DNA of 64,000 nt, from the NCBI RefSeq assembly GCF_041052385.1, contig NZ_CP163439.1, positions 6,127,001 through 6,191,000 on the forward strand. The letters are read 5' to 3'. The DNA comes from Streptomyces sp. R28. GTDB taxonomy: Bacteria > Actinomycetota > Actinomycetes > Streptomycetales > Streptomycetaceae. Position numbers and translations under genes: made by a program. Each line of letters opens with the position of its first letter. Position 1 is the stretch's first letter. Below, piece by piece: positions 24,205-32,336 of the stretch. A model generated the notes under the pieces. The model ran no database searches. It worked only from the letters and a program-made list of their open reading frames with translations, and was not told the origin of the DNA.

Positions 24205-25269
24205 TCACTTGGCCACACGGGCGTCGAAGCAGTCTCCCTCGCCGCCCGCCGCCGGTCGGAAACAGGCCCGGACGACGGTTCCGGGATGAGCCGCGGTCAT
24301 GGGGGTGTAGACGTAGGAATCCGCGTCGATGGTGTTCTGGACCTCGGCGCTGCGGGCGCCGCCCCCCTCACGGCCGTCACGACCACTCGCCGTCATCTCG
24401 ATCCGGTCGCCGACGCGCGTCCCCCACATCCGGGCCCAACTCGTCCCGCACTCCACGCTGTAGCGCAGCTCCATCCAGGCGCCGCCGGCGGTGCGGTGCG
24501 TGGCGAGGGTGGCCGGTTCGGCGGCGCACCTCATCTGCATTGGGCTCTTGCCCTCGCAGCCCGCTCCCCGGCAGCGCGGCCCGGTCGCGGCCGGGGCCGG
24601 GGTCAGCGACGAGCGCGGCTCGCCGTCCCGGTGCGGCAGCAGGAGGGCCACCGCCGCCACGCCTCCGATGGCCAGGGCACACACCGAGGCGAGGACCGCC
24701 ACGACCGCGGCACTCCGGTGCACGGCGGTGTCGGCGGTGGCGGTGGAGGTGGAGGTAACAGGAGGCGGGGCGCTGTCGGCGGGCGTGGCGATGCCGGTGT
24801 GCGTGGCCTCCTGCGGAGATGGAGACGGAGACGGAGACGAAGACCGAGACAGAGACCGAGACCGAGACCGAGACGGAGACGGAGACGAAGCGGGTGTCGG
24901 TGTCCCGGCCGGGGCGCGGGTGGGAGACGGAGTCGCGGTCGGACGTGGCGGCGAGGGCGAAACCGGCGCCAGGGACGTGGCCGGCGATGAAGATCGCGGC
25001 GCGTGCGCCGTCGGCCCGCACCGTCCGCTGCCCTCCGACTCCGCGATCTCCCACAGCGCCAGACAGCGCCCCTCCGGCTCGCCGGCGAGGCGGCACAGCT
25101 CCTGCACCGCGTCGCGTGGTGGCAGCGTCCTGCCGTTGAGGTAGCGGTCCCAGGACGACTTGCTGAACGCGGTCTTCGCCGCGAGGCCGGCCAGGCTCAG
25201 GCCCGTGCGTGCCTTCAACTCCCGTAGCGCGGCGGACAGTCGGCTCCGTTCCGGCGACGGCGCCGTCAT
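24205..25269 (-). CDS. Membrane-anchored XRE-type HTH protein with extracellular DUF2690
   Basis: The 354-residue protein has a cytoplasmic XRE helix-turn-helix (LSLAGLAAKTAFSKSSWDRY, about residues 24-43), a Ser/Pro/Arg-rich linker (about 85-160) and one membrane segment (VVAVLASVCALAIGGVAAVA). An extracellular DUF2690 domain with four cysteines follows (PRCRGAGCEGKSP and later CGTSW). The fold order suggests a one-component regulator that senses an extracellular signal. It starts within the last bases of the upstream XRE gene (4-bp overlap), so the two are translated together. The ligand and target genes are unknown. Confidence 0.75.
   Translation of the reverse strand: MTAPSPERSRLSAALRELKARTGLSLAGLAAKTAFSKSSWDRYLNGRTLPPRDAVQELCRLAGEPEGRCLALWEIAESEGSGRCGPTAHAPRSSSPATSLAPVSPSPPRPTATPSPTRAPAGTPTPASSPSPSRSRSRSLSRSSSPSPSPSPQEATHTGIATPADSAPPPVTSTSTATADTAVHRSAAVVAVLASVCALAIGGVAAVALLLPHRDGEPRSSLTPAPAATGPRCRGAGCEGKSPMQMRCAAEPATLATHRTAGGAWMELRYSVECGTSWARMWGTRVGDRIEMTASGRDGREGGGARSAEVQNTIDADSYVYTPMTAAHPGTVVRACFRPAAGGEGDCFDARVAK
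24815..24890. repeat. Degenerate GGAGAC/CGAGAC hexamer array
   Basis: About twelve hexamers of the form GGAGAC, CGAGAC or GAAGAC lie inside the linker of the DUF2690 gene. They encode an alternating Ser-Pro/Ser-Arg tract. Change of copy number in steps of six keeps the frame, so linker length may vary between strains. Confidence 0.8.
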
Positions 25270-26093
25270 CCCCGTAGGGCCTTCCAGGTGTGCGGCCCGA
25301 CGATGCCGTCCACGACCAGCCCCGCCTGCTTCTGCACCTGCTTGACCGCGCGTTCCGTCACCGGACCGAAGATCCCGTCGATGCCGCCCGGCGAGATGCC
25401 CGCCCTGCGCAGCAGACACTGCGCCTCGGCCACCTCCGGCCCGGCGTGGCCGTTCGCCAGGATGGCGTCCTGAGTGCGGCTGTTGCCCGCGTACCAGCGC
25501 CCGTCGATCCGCTCGACGCGGCAGGAGTACGTGGGCCCTTCCAGGGGCGCCGACCGCGGGGCCGATGCCGACGCCGGTGCCGACGTGCCGGTCGCGGCGA
25601 GGGGAGCCGGCGGATGCTCCTGCGCACCGCCGCCGGCCAGTCGTACGACGAGGAAGACGGCAGTGGAGACGGCCAGCACCAGCGCCACGGCCCCCGCCAC
25701 CAGTGCGATGCGCAGCGAACGGCCGGGCGACCGCGCCCCGGTGGCGTCGGCGGAGAGGAACTCCGGCTGTGCCGCCGCCGCTTCCGGTACGGGCGCCTCC
25801 GCCACGGTCGCCGCCGCCCCGTGCCGGTTCCCCCACGCGTCCGTGGCGACCTCGTGCAACGCCAGCAGCCGAGTCGGATCCTCACCCCCGACCCGGGCCA
25901 GCGCCTCGACGGCCTCCCGGGGCGGTAGCGACCTGCCGCCCAGATACCGTTCCCAGGACTTCGCGCTGTACCCGGTCCTCGCCGCCAGCTGCCGCAGGCT
26001 CAGCCCGCTGTGATCCTTCAGGCGGCGTAACCGCACCGCCAACTGCCGCACGCGCGGATCCAGTTCCGCGGGCAGCGCTGCCCAACGCGACAT
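25266..26093 (-). CDS. Membrane-anchored XRE-type HTH protein with peptidoglycan-binding domain
   Basis: This 275-residue protein has a cytoplasmic helix-turn-helix (LSLRQLAARTGYSAKSWERY, about residues 30-49), a membrane segment (ALVAGAVALVLAVSTAVFLV, about 140-160), a short linker and an extracellular PG_binding_1 domain. The last reads GIDGIFGPVTERAVKQVQKQ and then VDGIVGPHTWKALRG. It is built like its partner gene but with a wall-binding sensor domain. ATG 26093 follows GGGGGGA. Leucine codon 22 (26028-26030) is TTA, so the pair may be bldA-dependent. Targets are unknown; the divergent secreted protein is a candidate. Confidence 0.8.
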   Translation of the reverse strand: MSRWAALPAELDPRVRQLAVRLRRLKDHSGLSLRQLAARTGYSAKSWERYLGGRSLPPREAVEALARVGGEDPTRLLALHEVATDAWGNRHGAAATVAEAPVPEAAAAQPEFLSADATGARSPGRSLRIALVAGAVALVLAVSTAVFLVVRLAGGGAQEHPPAPLAATGTSAPASASAPRSAPLEGPTYSCRVERIDGRWYAGNSRTQDAILANGHAGPEVAEAQCLLRRAGISPGGIDGIFGPVTERAVKQVQKQAGLVVDGIVGPHTWKALRG

Positions 26094-26411
26094 GTTCCCC
26101 CCACTCGCGTTCACGGTCCGGGCCCGCAGTCCGTGGTCGGTGTCCCCCGAGCCCCGTCGCATTCTGCATCAGCATCCACGGCCCGCACCGGAAGCCGGTT
26201 CCCGCACCGGTTCGGAATCGGCCACCGGCCGCCACAGCCGTCCCGCCGTGCCGTCTCCGCGGATGGTGTTTTTGCAGGTCAACGGGTGGGACGTCCCGCG
26301 AGGACGTCACTTCTGCGGCAACTGTGGCAACCCTCGTCGCCGGCCCCGCACTCTCGAATCGCCAGCCCGGCGGCACGGACCGCCACCCGACCGAGATCAA
26401 GAGGGAAACAT
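26094..26411. other. Divergent intergenic region between XRE gene and secreted PG-binding gene
   Basis: These 318 bp must hold promoters for both the membrane XRE pair and the secreted peptidoglycan-binding gene. I saw no clear palindrome or recognised promoter pair and no coding region. Confidence 0.5.
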
Positions 26412-26867
26412 ATGCGACCGAATGTCTGGACCCGGACCCTCGTCAGCGTCAGCGCCGTCGTCGGCCTCGCCGCCGGAGGCCTCGCGACAGCGGGCACCAG
26501 CTTCGCGGCACAGGACGTGAAGCCGGCCGTGCGCTCCGAGGTCTCCGTCCTCGCGGTGAACAACCTCGGCCTGAGCACCACGGAGGCCAGGTACGTCCAG
26601 TGCTGGCTCCAGGACTACTGGGACTACAACGGCGCCCTTGACGGGCAGCTGGGCACCAACAGCTGGAAGGCGATGCAGCGCAACCTCCACAAGCACTGGG
26701 GTTACAACGACAGCATCGACGGAATCGTCGGCAAGAACACCATCATGGCGCTGCAGCGTTCGATGAAGGCACATCAGGGCTACGACGGCGAGATCGACGG
26801 CATCGCCGGACCGAAGACCAAGGCCGCGTTCAAGCGATTCGCGGCCGACTCCAAGCCGTACTGCTGA
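26412..26867 (+). CDS. Secreted peptidoglycan-binding protein
   Basis: The 151-residue protein has a signal peptide (SVSAVVGLAAGGLATAGTSF, likely cleaved after FAA near residue 33). Its mature part of about 118 residues is made of about two and a half PG_binding_1-like repeats (YNGALDGQLGTNSWKAMQ, YNDSIDGIVGKNTIMALQ and YDGEIDGIAGPKTKAAFK). It has no catalytic domain, so it probably only binds the wall. Two cysteines could form a disulfide. It is divergent from a membrane regulator with the same binding domain, which suggests a functional link. Confidence 0.8.
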   Translation: MRPNVWTRTLVSVSAVVGLAAGGLATAGTSFAAQDVKPAVRSEVSVLAVNNLGLSTTEARYVQCWLQDYWDYNGALDGQLGTNSWKAMQRNLHKHWGYNDSIDGIVGKNTIMALQRSMKAHQGYDGEIDGIAGPKTKAAFKRFAADSKPYC

Positions 26868-26891
26868 GCCGACCTGACGACCGCACAGACG

Positions 26892-26932
26892 GCGCGGCCC
26901 GTCCTCCCTTCGGGGGAGAGGACGGGCCGCGC
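26892..26932. terminator. Terminator between secreted protein gene and argS
   Basis: A 15-bp perfect stem (26892-26906 with 26918-26932) lies between two convergent genes, 25 bp after the secreted-protein stop and 17 bp from the argS stop. It can serve both strands. Confidence 0.85.
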
Positions 26933-26948
26933 GCACGTCATCAGGCGC

Positions 26949-28706
26949 TCACAGCCGCTCGGGCGTCCGGATGCCCAGCAGGGCCATGCCCTGCTGCAGG
27001 GTCCGGGCCGTCACGTCGCACAGGAACAGGCGGTTCTCCACCTGTTCGGGCGTCTCGGCCTTCAGCACCGGGCACTTGTCGTAGAACGACGTGTACAGCG
27101 ACGCCAGCTGGTACAGGTACGCCGCCAGCTTGTGCGGGGCGTACTCCGCGGCCGCCTCGAAGACCGTGTCGCCGAACGCATCCAGGTGCAGACCGAGCGC
27201 CCGCTCCGCCGGGGCGAGTTCGAGCTCGGGGCGCGCGGCCGGCTTCGTCTCGCCCGCCTTGCGCAGGATCGACTGGATCCGGGCGTACGCGTACTGCAGG
27301 TAGACGGACGTGTCGCCGTTCAGCGAGACCATCTGGTCCAGGTCGAACTTGTAGTCCCGGCTCGGCGACGTCGACAGGTCCGCGTACTTCACGGCACCGA
27401 TGCCGACCTGCGCCGCCCGCTCCTGGATCTCGTCCTCGGTGAGGTCCTGCGCCTTCTCCCGTACGACCTCGGCGGCCCGCTGCACGGCCTCGTCCAGCAG
27501 GTCCTCAAGACGTACGGTCTCGCCCTCACGCGTCTTGAACGGCTTGCCGTCCGCGCCGAGCACCGTGCCGTAGCCCATGTTGTGCGCGGTGACGTCGTCG
27601 CCGAGCCAGCCCGCCCGGCGAGCGGTCTCGAAGACCATCTTGAAGTGGAGCGACTGGCGTACGTCCACGACGTACAGCAGCGTCGTCGCGTGCAGGTCGA
27701 CCACGCGGTTGCGGATCGCGGTCAGGTCGGAGGCCGCGTAGCCGAAGCCGCCGTCGGCCTTCTGCACGATCAGCGGCACCGGCTGGTCGTCCTTGCCGCG
27801 GATCTCGTCGAAGAACACCACCAGCGCGCCCTCGGAGCGCACCGCGACGCCCATCTCCTCCAGGAGGCGGGCGGTCTCGGGCATGCCCTCGTTGTACGCG
27901 GACTCGCCGACGATCTCCTCGTCGCGGATCTCCATGTCGAGCTTCTCGAAGACCGAGTAGAAGTAGACCTTCGACTCGTCCACGAACTGCTGCCACAGCT
28001 CGAGCGTCTCCTTGTCGCCGGACTGGAGGGCTACGACCCGCTTACGGGCCCGCTCCTTGAACTCCTCGTCCGAGTCGAAGACCGCACGCGAGGCCTTGTA
28101 CACCCGGTTCAGGTTGCTCATCGCCTGCTCGCCGTCGACGTCGGCCGCGGGGGCCAGCTCGCCGGGGTTCTCGAACAGGTACTGGATGAGCATGCCGAAC
28201 TGGGTGCCCCAGTCGCCGATGTGGTGCCGGCCGATCGTCTGCTCGCCGGTGAAGTCGAGCATGCCGCGCAGGGCGTCGCCGATGACCGCCGAGCGCAGGT
28301 GGCCGACGTGCATCTCCTTCGCCACGTTCGGCTGGGCGTAGTCGACGACCGTGATGCCCGCGTTCTCCTTCAGCGGCACGCCGAGGCGCTCGCCGTCCGC
28401 GTGCCGCGCGGCGAGGTTCTCGGTGATCGCCTTGTCGGTGATCGTGATGTTGAGGAAGCCGGGGCCGGAGACCTCGACGTCCTTGATCACGTCACCGGTG
28501 ACGATGTTGCCGACGACCTGCGTCGCCAGCTCCCTCGGGTTCGACTTGGCCTTCTTGGCGAGGGCCAGGATCCCGTTGGCCTGGAAGTCCGCCCGGTCGC
28601 TGCGTCGCAGGAGCGGGTCGACGTCGGTCGCCTCCGGCAGGGTGGCCGAGAGGGCGGACGCGAGCTGCTGCTGGACGGAGTCGCTGAGGGACGTGACCGG
28701 GGCCAT
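26949..28706 (-). CDS. argS: Arginyl-tRNA synthetase
   Basis: This 585-residue class I synthetase charges tRNA-Arg. It has the N-terminal ArgRS additional domain and the HIGH-type motif HVGHLRSAVIG (about residue 138). The catalytic core includes HIGDWGTQFGMLIQYL, and the C-terminal DALR anticodon-binding domain ends in MALLGIRTPERL. There is no canonical KMSKS lysine pair, as usual for many ArgRS. The ATG at 28706 is divergent from lysS. Confidence 0.95.
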   Translation of the reverse strand: MAPVTSLSDSVQQQLASALSATLPEATDVDPLLRRSDRADFQANGILALAKKAKSNPRELATQVVGNIVTGDVIKDVEVSGPGFLNITITDKAITENLAARHADGERLGVPLKENAGITVVDYAQPNVAKEMHVGHLRSAVIGDALRGMLDFTGEQTIGRHHIGDWGTQFGMLIQYLFENPGELAPAADVDGEQAMSNLNRVYKASRAVFDSDEEFKERARKRVVALQSGDKETLELWQQFVDESKVYFYSVFEKLDMEIRDEEIVGESAYNEGMPETARLLEEMGVAVRSEGALVVFFDEIRGKDDQPVPLIVQKADGGFGYAASDLTAIRNRVVDLHATTLLYVVDVRQSLHFKMVFETARRAGWLGDDVTAHNMGYGTVLGADGKPFKTREGETVRLEDLLDEAVQRAAEVVREKAQDLTEDEIQERAAQVGIGAVKYADLSTSPSRDYKFDLDQMVSLNGDTSVYLQYAYARIQSILRKAGETKPAARPELELAPAERALGLHLDAFGDTVFEAAAEYAPHKLAAYLYQLASLYTSFYDKCPVLKAETPEQVENRLFLCDVTARTLQQGMALLGIRTPERL

Positions 28707-28789
28707 GGGGTGGGAGCCGTTCTCCTCGGGGGATCAGATAGACACGGTCAGTATCCCATGGGGGGTCCAGCGGTTTTCCTTTGGCCGCG

Positions 28790-28835
28790 GGCCGGTGGGG
28801 GCTTGTCGCGCAGTTCCCCGCGCCCCTGAGCAGGC
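28790..28835. repeat. Common Streptomyces intergenic repeat fragment
   Basis: The segment around GCTTGTCGCGCAGTTCCCCG is a sequence I recognise as very common in Streptomyces intergenic regions. It forms a partial dyad and lies between the divergent argS and lysS genes, upstream of the lysS start. It is unrelated to the three-copy repeat elsewhere in the window. Confidence 0.6.
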
Positions 28836-28959
28836 GGCTGCGCCGCCTGTCGGGGGCGGTCCCGCAAAGGCGTTTTCGTCGTTGCCCTCCTTGCTGGGAC
28901 AATGGACGGCGCCGGCTGTTGACCGTACGGCCGCCTGGAGAAAGAAGGACGTGCCGATC

Positions 28960-30696
28960 GTGGCTCAGAGCACCGAGACCACCGACTGGGTCTCCCGTTT
29001 CGCGGATGAGGTCATCGAGGAGTCGGAGCGTCGGGCCCCGGGCAAACCGGTCGTCGTCGCATCCGGACTCTCCCCCTCCGGACCCATCCACCTCGGCAAC
29101 CTGCGCGAGGTCATGACCCCGCACCTCGTCGCCGACGAGATCCGGCGCCGCGGACACCAGGTCCGGCACCTGATCTCCTGGGACGACTACGACCGGTACC
29201 GCAAGGTGCCCGAGGGCATCGCCGGGGTCGACAAGGAGGCATGGACGGAGCACATCGGCAAGCCGCTGACCTCCGTCCCGGCCCCCAAGGGCTCGGCGTA
29301 CCCGAACTGGGCCGAGCACTTCAAGGCGGCGATGATCGAGGCGCTCGCCGAGCTGGGCGTGGAGTTCGACGGGATCAGCCAGACCGCGCAGTACACCTCC
29401 GGCGTGTACCGCGAGCAGATCCTGCACGCCATGAAGCACCGCGGCGACATCGACGCCGTCCTCGCCCAGTACCGCACCAAGCCCAAGGGCGGCGCCAAGA
29501 AGTCGCAGAAGCCCCTCGACGAGGCCGAGCTGGAGGCCGCCGAGGGCTCCGGCGCGGCGAACGAGGACGACGGCAGCTCCGGTGCCGCCGGCTACTTCCC
29601 GTACAAGCCCTACTGCGGCAACTGCGAGAAGGACCTCACCACCGTCACCTCGTACATCGACGACACCACCGAGCTGTCGTACACCTGCGACGAGTGCGGC
29701 TTCGCCGAGACCGTCCGGCTCAACGAGTTCAACCGCGGCAAGCTGGTCTGGAAGGTCGACTGGCCCATGCGGTGGGCGTACGAGGGCGTCGTCTTCGAGC
29801 CCAGCGGCGTCGACCACTCCTCGCCGGGGTCGAGCTTCCAGGTCGGCGGCCAGATCGTCGGGATCTTCGGCGGCAAGCAGCCCATCGGACCCATGTACGC
29901 CTTCGTCGGCATCAGCGGCATGGCGAAGATGTCGTCCTCACGCGGTGGCGTGCCCACGCCCGCCGACGCGTTGAAGATCATGGAGCCGCAGCTGCTGCGC
30001 TGGCTGTACGCCCGGCGCCGGCCCAACCAGTCCTTCAAGATCGCCTTCGACCAGGAGATCCAGCGGCTCTACGACGAGTGGGACAAGCTGGACGCGAAGG
30101 TGGCCGACGGCTCCGCCCTGCCGGCCGACGTCGCCGCGCACTCCCGCGCGGTGCGCACGGCGGGCGGTGAGCTGCCGAGGACCGTGCGGCCGCTGCCGTA
30201 CCGGACCCTCGCGTCCGTCGCCGACATCACCGCCGGGCACCAGGACCAGGCGCTGCGCATCCTCTCCGAGCTGGACCCGGAGAACCCGCTCGGCGCACTG
30301 GACGAGGCCCGTCCCCGGTACGACAAGGCCGAGGCGTGGATCAACACGCAGGTGCCCGCCGACCAGCGGACCATCGTGCGCGAGGAGCCCGACGCCGAGC
30401 TGCTGAAGTCCCTCGACGAGGCGTCCCAGCAGTCGCTGCGGCTCCTCCTCGACGGCCTGGAGTCGCACTGGTCGCTGGACGGGCTGACCCACCTCGTGTA
30501 CGGCGTACCCAAGGTCCAGGCCGGGTTCTCCGCGGACGCCACGCCCAAGGAACTGCCGGCCGAGATCAAGACCGCCCAGCGGGCGTTCTTCGCGCTGCTC
30601 TACCACCTGCTGGTCGGGCGGGACACCGGTCCGCGACTGCCCACGCTGCTGCTGGCGGTGGGGCAGGAACGGGTCAGGCGCCTGCTCGGCGAGTAG
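28960..30696 (+). CDS. lysS: Lysyl-tRNA synthetase, class I
   Basis: The 578-residue protein is a class I LysRS, the archaeal-type enzyme also used by actinobacteria. It has the HIGH-type motif SGPIHLGNLRE, a zinc-ribbon insertion (CGNC then CDEC), the KMSKS-type motif GMAKMSSSRGG and a C-terminal helix-bundle anticodon domain. GTG 28960 stands about 10 nt after AAGGA. The in-frame GTG at 28951, only 1 nt from that site, is the alternative and would add MPI. Longer upstream frames are chance. It is divergent from argS. Confidence 0.93.
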   Translation: MAQSTETTDWVSRFADEVIEESERRAPGKPVVVASGLSPSGPIHLGNLREVMTPHLVADEIRRRGHQVRHLISWDDYDRYRKVPEGIAGVDKEAWTEHIGKPLTSVPAPKGSAYPNWAEHFKAAMIEALAELGVEFDGISQTAQYTSGVYREQILHAMKHRGDIDAVLAQYRTKPKGGAKKSQKPLDEAELEAAEGSGAANEDDGSSGAAGYFPYKPYCGNCEKDLTTVTSYIDDTTELSYTCDECGFAETVRLNEFNRGKLVWKVDWPMRWAYEGVVFEPSGVDHSSPGSSFQVGGQIVGIFGGKQPIGPMYAFVGISGMAKMSSSRGGVPTPADALKIMEPQLLRWLYARRRPNQSFKIAFDQEIQRLYDEWDKLDAKVADGSALPADVAAHSRAVRTAGGELPRTVRPLPYRTLASVADITAGHQDQALRILSELDPENPLGALDEARPRYDKAEAWINTQVPADQRTIVREEPDAELLKSLDEASQQSLRLLLDGLESHWSLDGLTHLVYGVPKVQAGFSADATPKELPAEIKTAQRAFFALLYHLLVGRDTGPRLPTLLLAVGQERVRRLLGE

Positions 30697-30702
30697 CGAG
30701 TG

Positions 30703-30734
30703 AGCGCGTAAGCGCGTAAGCGCGTAAGCAAGTA
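30703..30734. repeat. 8-bp tandem repeat after lysS
   Basis: Three perfect AGCGCGTA units and a fourth AGCAAGTA follow the lysS stop directly and precede its terminator. The array is non-coding. Confidence 0.8.
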
Positions 30735-30743
30735 AGCGGTACG

Positions 30744-30775
30744 AGAAAGGGGCCCTCTGGCGAGGGCCCCTTTCT
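30744..30775. terminator. Terminator after lysS
   Basis: A perfect 14-bp stem (30744-30757 with 30762-30775) with a 4-nt loop contains an AAAGGGG/CCCCTTT base. It serves lysS and the convergent DUF2637 gene. Confidence 0.9.
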
Positions 30776-30799
30776 GCTGCACGTCAGGTCTGCCGCACG

Positions 30800-32170
30800 T
30801 CAGGCGATGTGGTTCTCTTCCAGCTCCGCGTTGTAGAGGCGCGTGAACCGGTTGTACATGCGCTTGGCCTCGTCCGGCAGGAGCGCGGTGCCGAACTCCG
30901 CCTCGACGTTCTCGCCGAACTCGCGCGGGGTCGGGTAGCCGGTGCCGCCTATCGACTTCTTGAAGACCTGGTAGTAGTCCTCCTCGGTCGGATCCGCCGG
31001 CTCCGGCGGGCCGCCGCCCTCACCGAGCTGGCGGGTGCGGTTGGGGCTCACGGGGATCGGGAAGGTGCCGGTCTCCTCCGGGGAGGGCTCCTGGGCGGGG
31101 GGTTCCTCCTGGTACTGCTCCTGGTACTGCTCGGCCTGGAGCTGCTCCTGGTACCACTGGTCGTACTGTTCCTGCGGGTTGTACGCGGGGTCGTAGCCGC
31201 CCTGGTACTCCACGTTGCGCGGCGTGTTGAACCAGTCCTGTACGTAGTCCGCCTGCTCGGGGCCCGGGACGGCGACCAGCTCGGGGCGCTCGTCCGGCCC
31301 GGGGCGCTCCTCGGTAGGAGGCGCCGCCTGCTGAGGTGCCGCCTGCTGTGCTGCGGCCTGCTGAGGGACGGGCGCCGCCACAGCGGCACGACCACCCGCA
31401 GCCGGAACCGCTTCCCGCGCCACGTCCGTCACCGGCGCCGCACCCAGCGCCTGCTTCGGCGCCGGCGGGAGCAGGGCCGGCTCGATGCCCGCTGCCGCCA
31501 GCCCCGCCGGAGCCGTCTCCGCCAGCGGGACCCCGTACCGGGCCAGACGCAGCGGCATCAGCGACTCCACGGGCGCCTTCCTGCGCCACGCCCGCCCGAA
31601 GCGGGACCGCAGCCGCGCCTGGTACACCAGCCGCTCCTGCTCCAGCTTGATGACCTGCTCGTACGAGCGGAGCTCCCACAGCTTCATACGACGCCACAAC
31701 AGGAACGTCGGGACCGGCGAGAGCAGCCACCGGGTGAGGCGTACGCCCTCCATGTGCTTGTCGGCCGTGATGTCCGCTATGCGGCCGATCGCATGCCGGG
31801 CCGCCTCCACCGCCACCACGAACAGGACCGGGATCACGGCGTGCATGCCGACGCCCAGCGGGTCCGGCCAGGCCGCCGCGCCGTTGAAGGCGATCGTCGA
31901 CGCCGTCAGCAGCCAGGCCGTCTGACGCAGCAGCGGGAACGGGATGCGGATCCACGTCAGGAGAAGGTCGAGGGCGAGCAGGACACAGATACCCGCGTCG
32001 ATGCCGATCGGGAACACATAACTGAAGTTCCCGAAGCCCTTCTTGATGGCCAGCTCGCGGACGGCCGCGTAGGAACCGGCGAAGCCGATGCCGGCGATGA
32101 TCACAGCGCCGAACACGACCACACCGATGAGAATGCGGTGCATCCGAGTCAGCTGCAGTGGCGCGGCCAC
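30800..32170 (-). CDS. DUF2637 (SpdB-like) membrane protein
   Basis: This 456-residue protein has four membrane helices in the first 120 residues (LIGVVVFGAVIIAGIGFAGS, YVFPIGIDAGICVLLALDLL, TAWLLTASTIAFNGAAAW and VIPVLFVVAVEAAR). A basic region, a long Ala/Gln/Pro/Glu-rich cytosolic linker and a conserved C-terminal segment (GTALLPDEAKRMYNRFTRLY) follow. DUF2637 proteins are related to the plasmid spread protein SpdB, but chromosomal copies are common and have no proven role. GTG 32170 follows GGGAGGGGAG, which decides the start. A 14-bp palindrome lies just upstream. Confidence 0.8.
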   Translation of the reverse strand: MAAPLQLTRMHRILIGVVVFGAVIIAGIGFAGSYAAVRELAIKKGFGNFSYVFPIGIDAGICVLLALDLLLTWIRIPFPLLRQTAWLLTASTIAFNGAAAWPDPLGVGMHAVIPVLFVVAVEAARHAIGRIADITADKHMEGVRLTRWLLSPVPTFLLWRRMKLWELRSYEQVIKLEQERLVYQARLRSRFGRAWRRKAPVESLMPLRLARYGVPLAETAPAGLAAAGIEPALLPPAPKQALGAAPVTDVAREAVPAAGGRAAVAAPVPQQAAAQQAAPQQAAPPTEERPGPDERPELVAVPGPEQADYVQDWFNTPRNVEYQGGYDPAYNPQEQYDQWYQEQLQAEQYQEQYQEEPPAQEPSPEETGTFPIPVSPNRTRQLGEGGGPPEPADPTEEDYYQVFKKSIGGTGYPTPREFGENVEAEFGTALLPDEAKRMYNRFTRLYNAELEENHIA

Positions 32171-32194
32171 TCGTACTCCCCTCCCAGTGCATGT

Positions 32195-32208
32195 TGTTGC
32201 GCGCAACA
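32195..32208. promoter_or_regulatory. Perfect palindrome upstream of the DUF2637 gene
   Basis: TGTTGCGCGCAACA is a perfect 14-bp dyad, 25 bp upstream of the GTG start. It is well placed for a dimeric repressor. The cognate regulator is not known to me. Confidence 0.5.
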
Positions 32209-32248
32209 GAGTGGCACATCCGTGCGTCGTACGGATTCACGGACGACG

Positions 32249-32279
32249 GGAGCCCGGTCCCTGGAGGGGGCCGGGCTCC
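32249..32279 (-). terminator. Terminator of the first DUF3558 lipoprotein gene
   Basis: A 9-bp GC stem (32249-32257 with 32271-32279) lies about 60 bp after the lipoprotein stop on the minus strand and before the DUF2637 promoter. Confidence 0.6.
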
Positions 32280-32336
32280 TGCAACAGACGGGGCTGAGCT
32301 GCGCGTTGTGACGCAGCGGTGGGGCAGGTGTGACGG

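Noticed and set aside
30800..32170. DUF2637/SpdB-like gene as evidence of an integrated plasmid
   Set aside because: Chromosomal DUF2637 genes are widespread in Streptomyces, and no replication, transfer or integrase gene is beside it.
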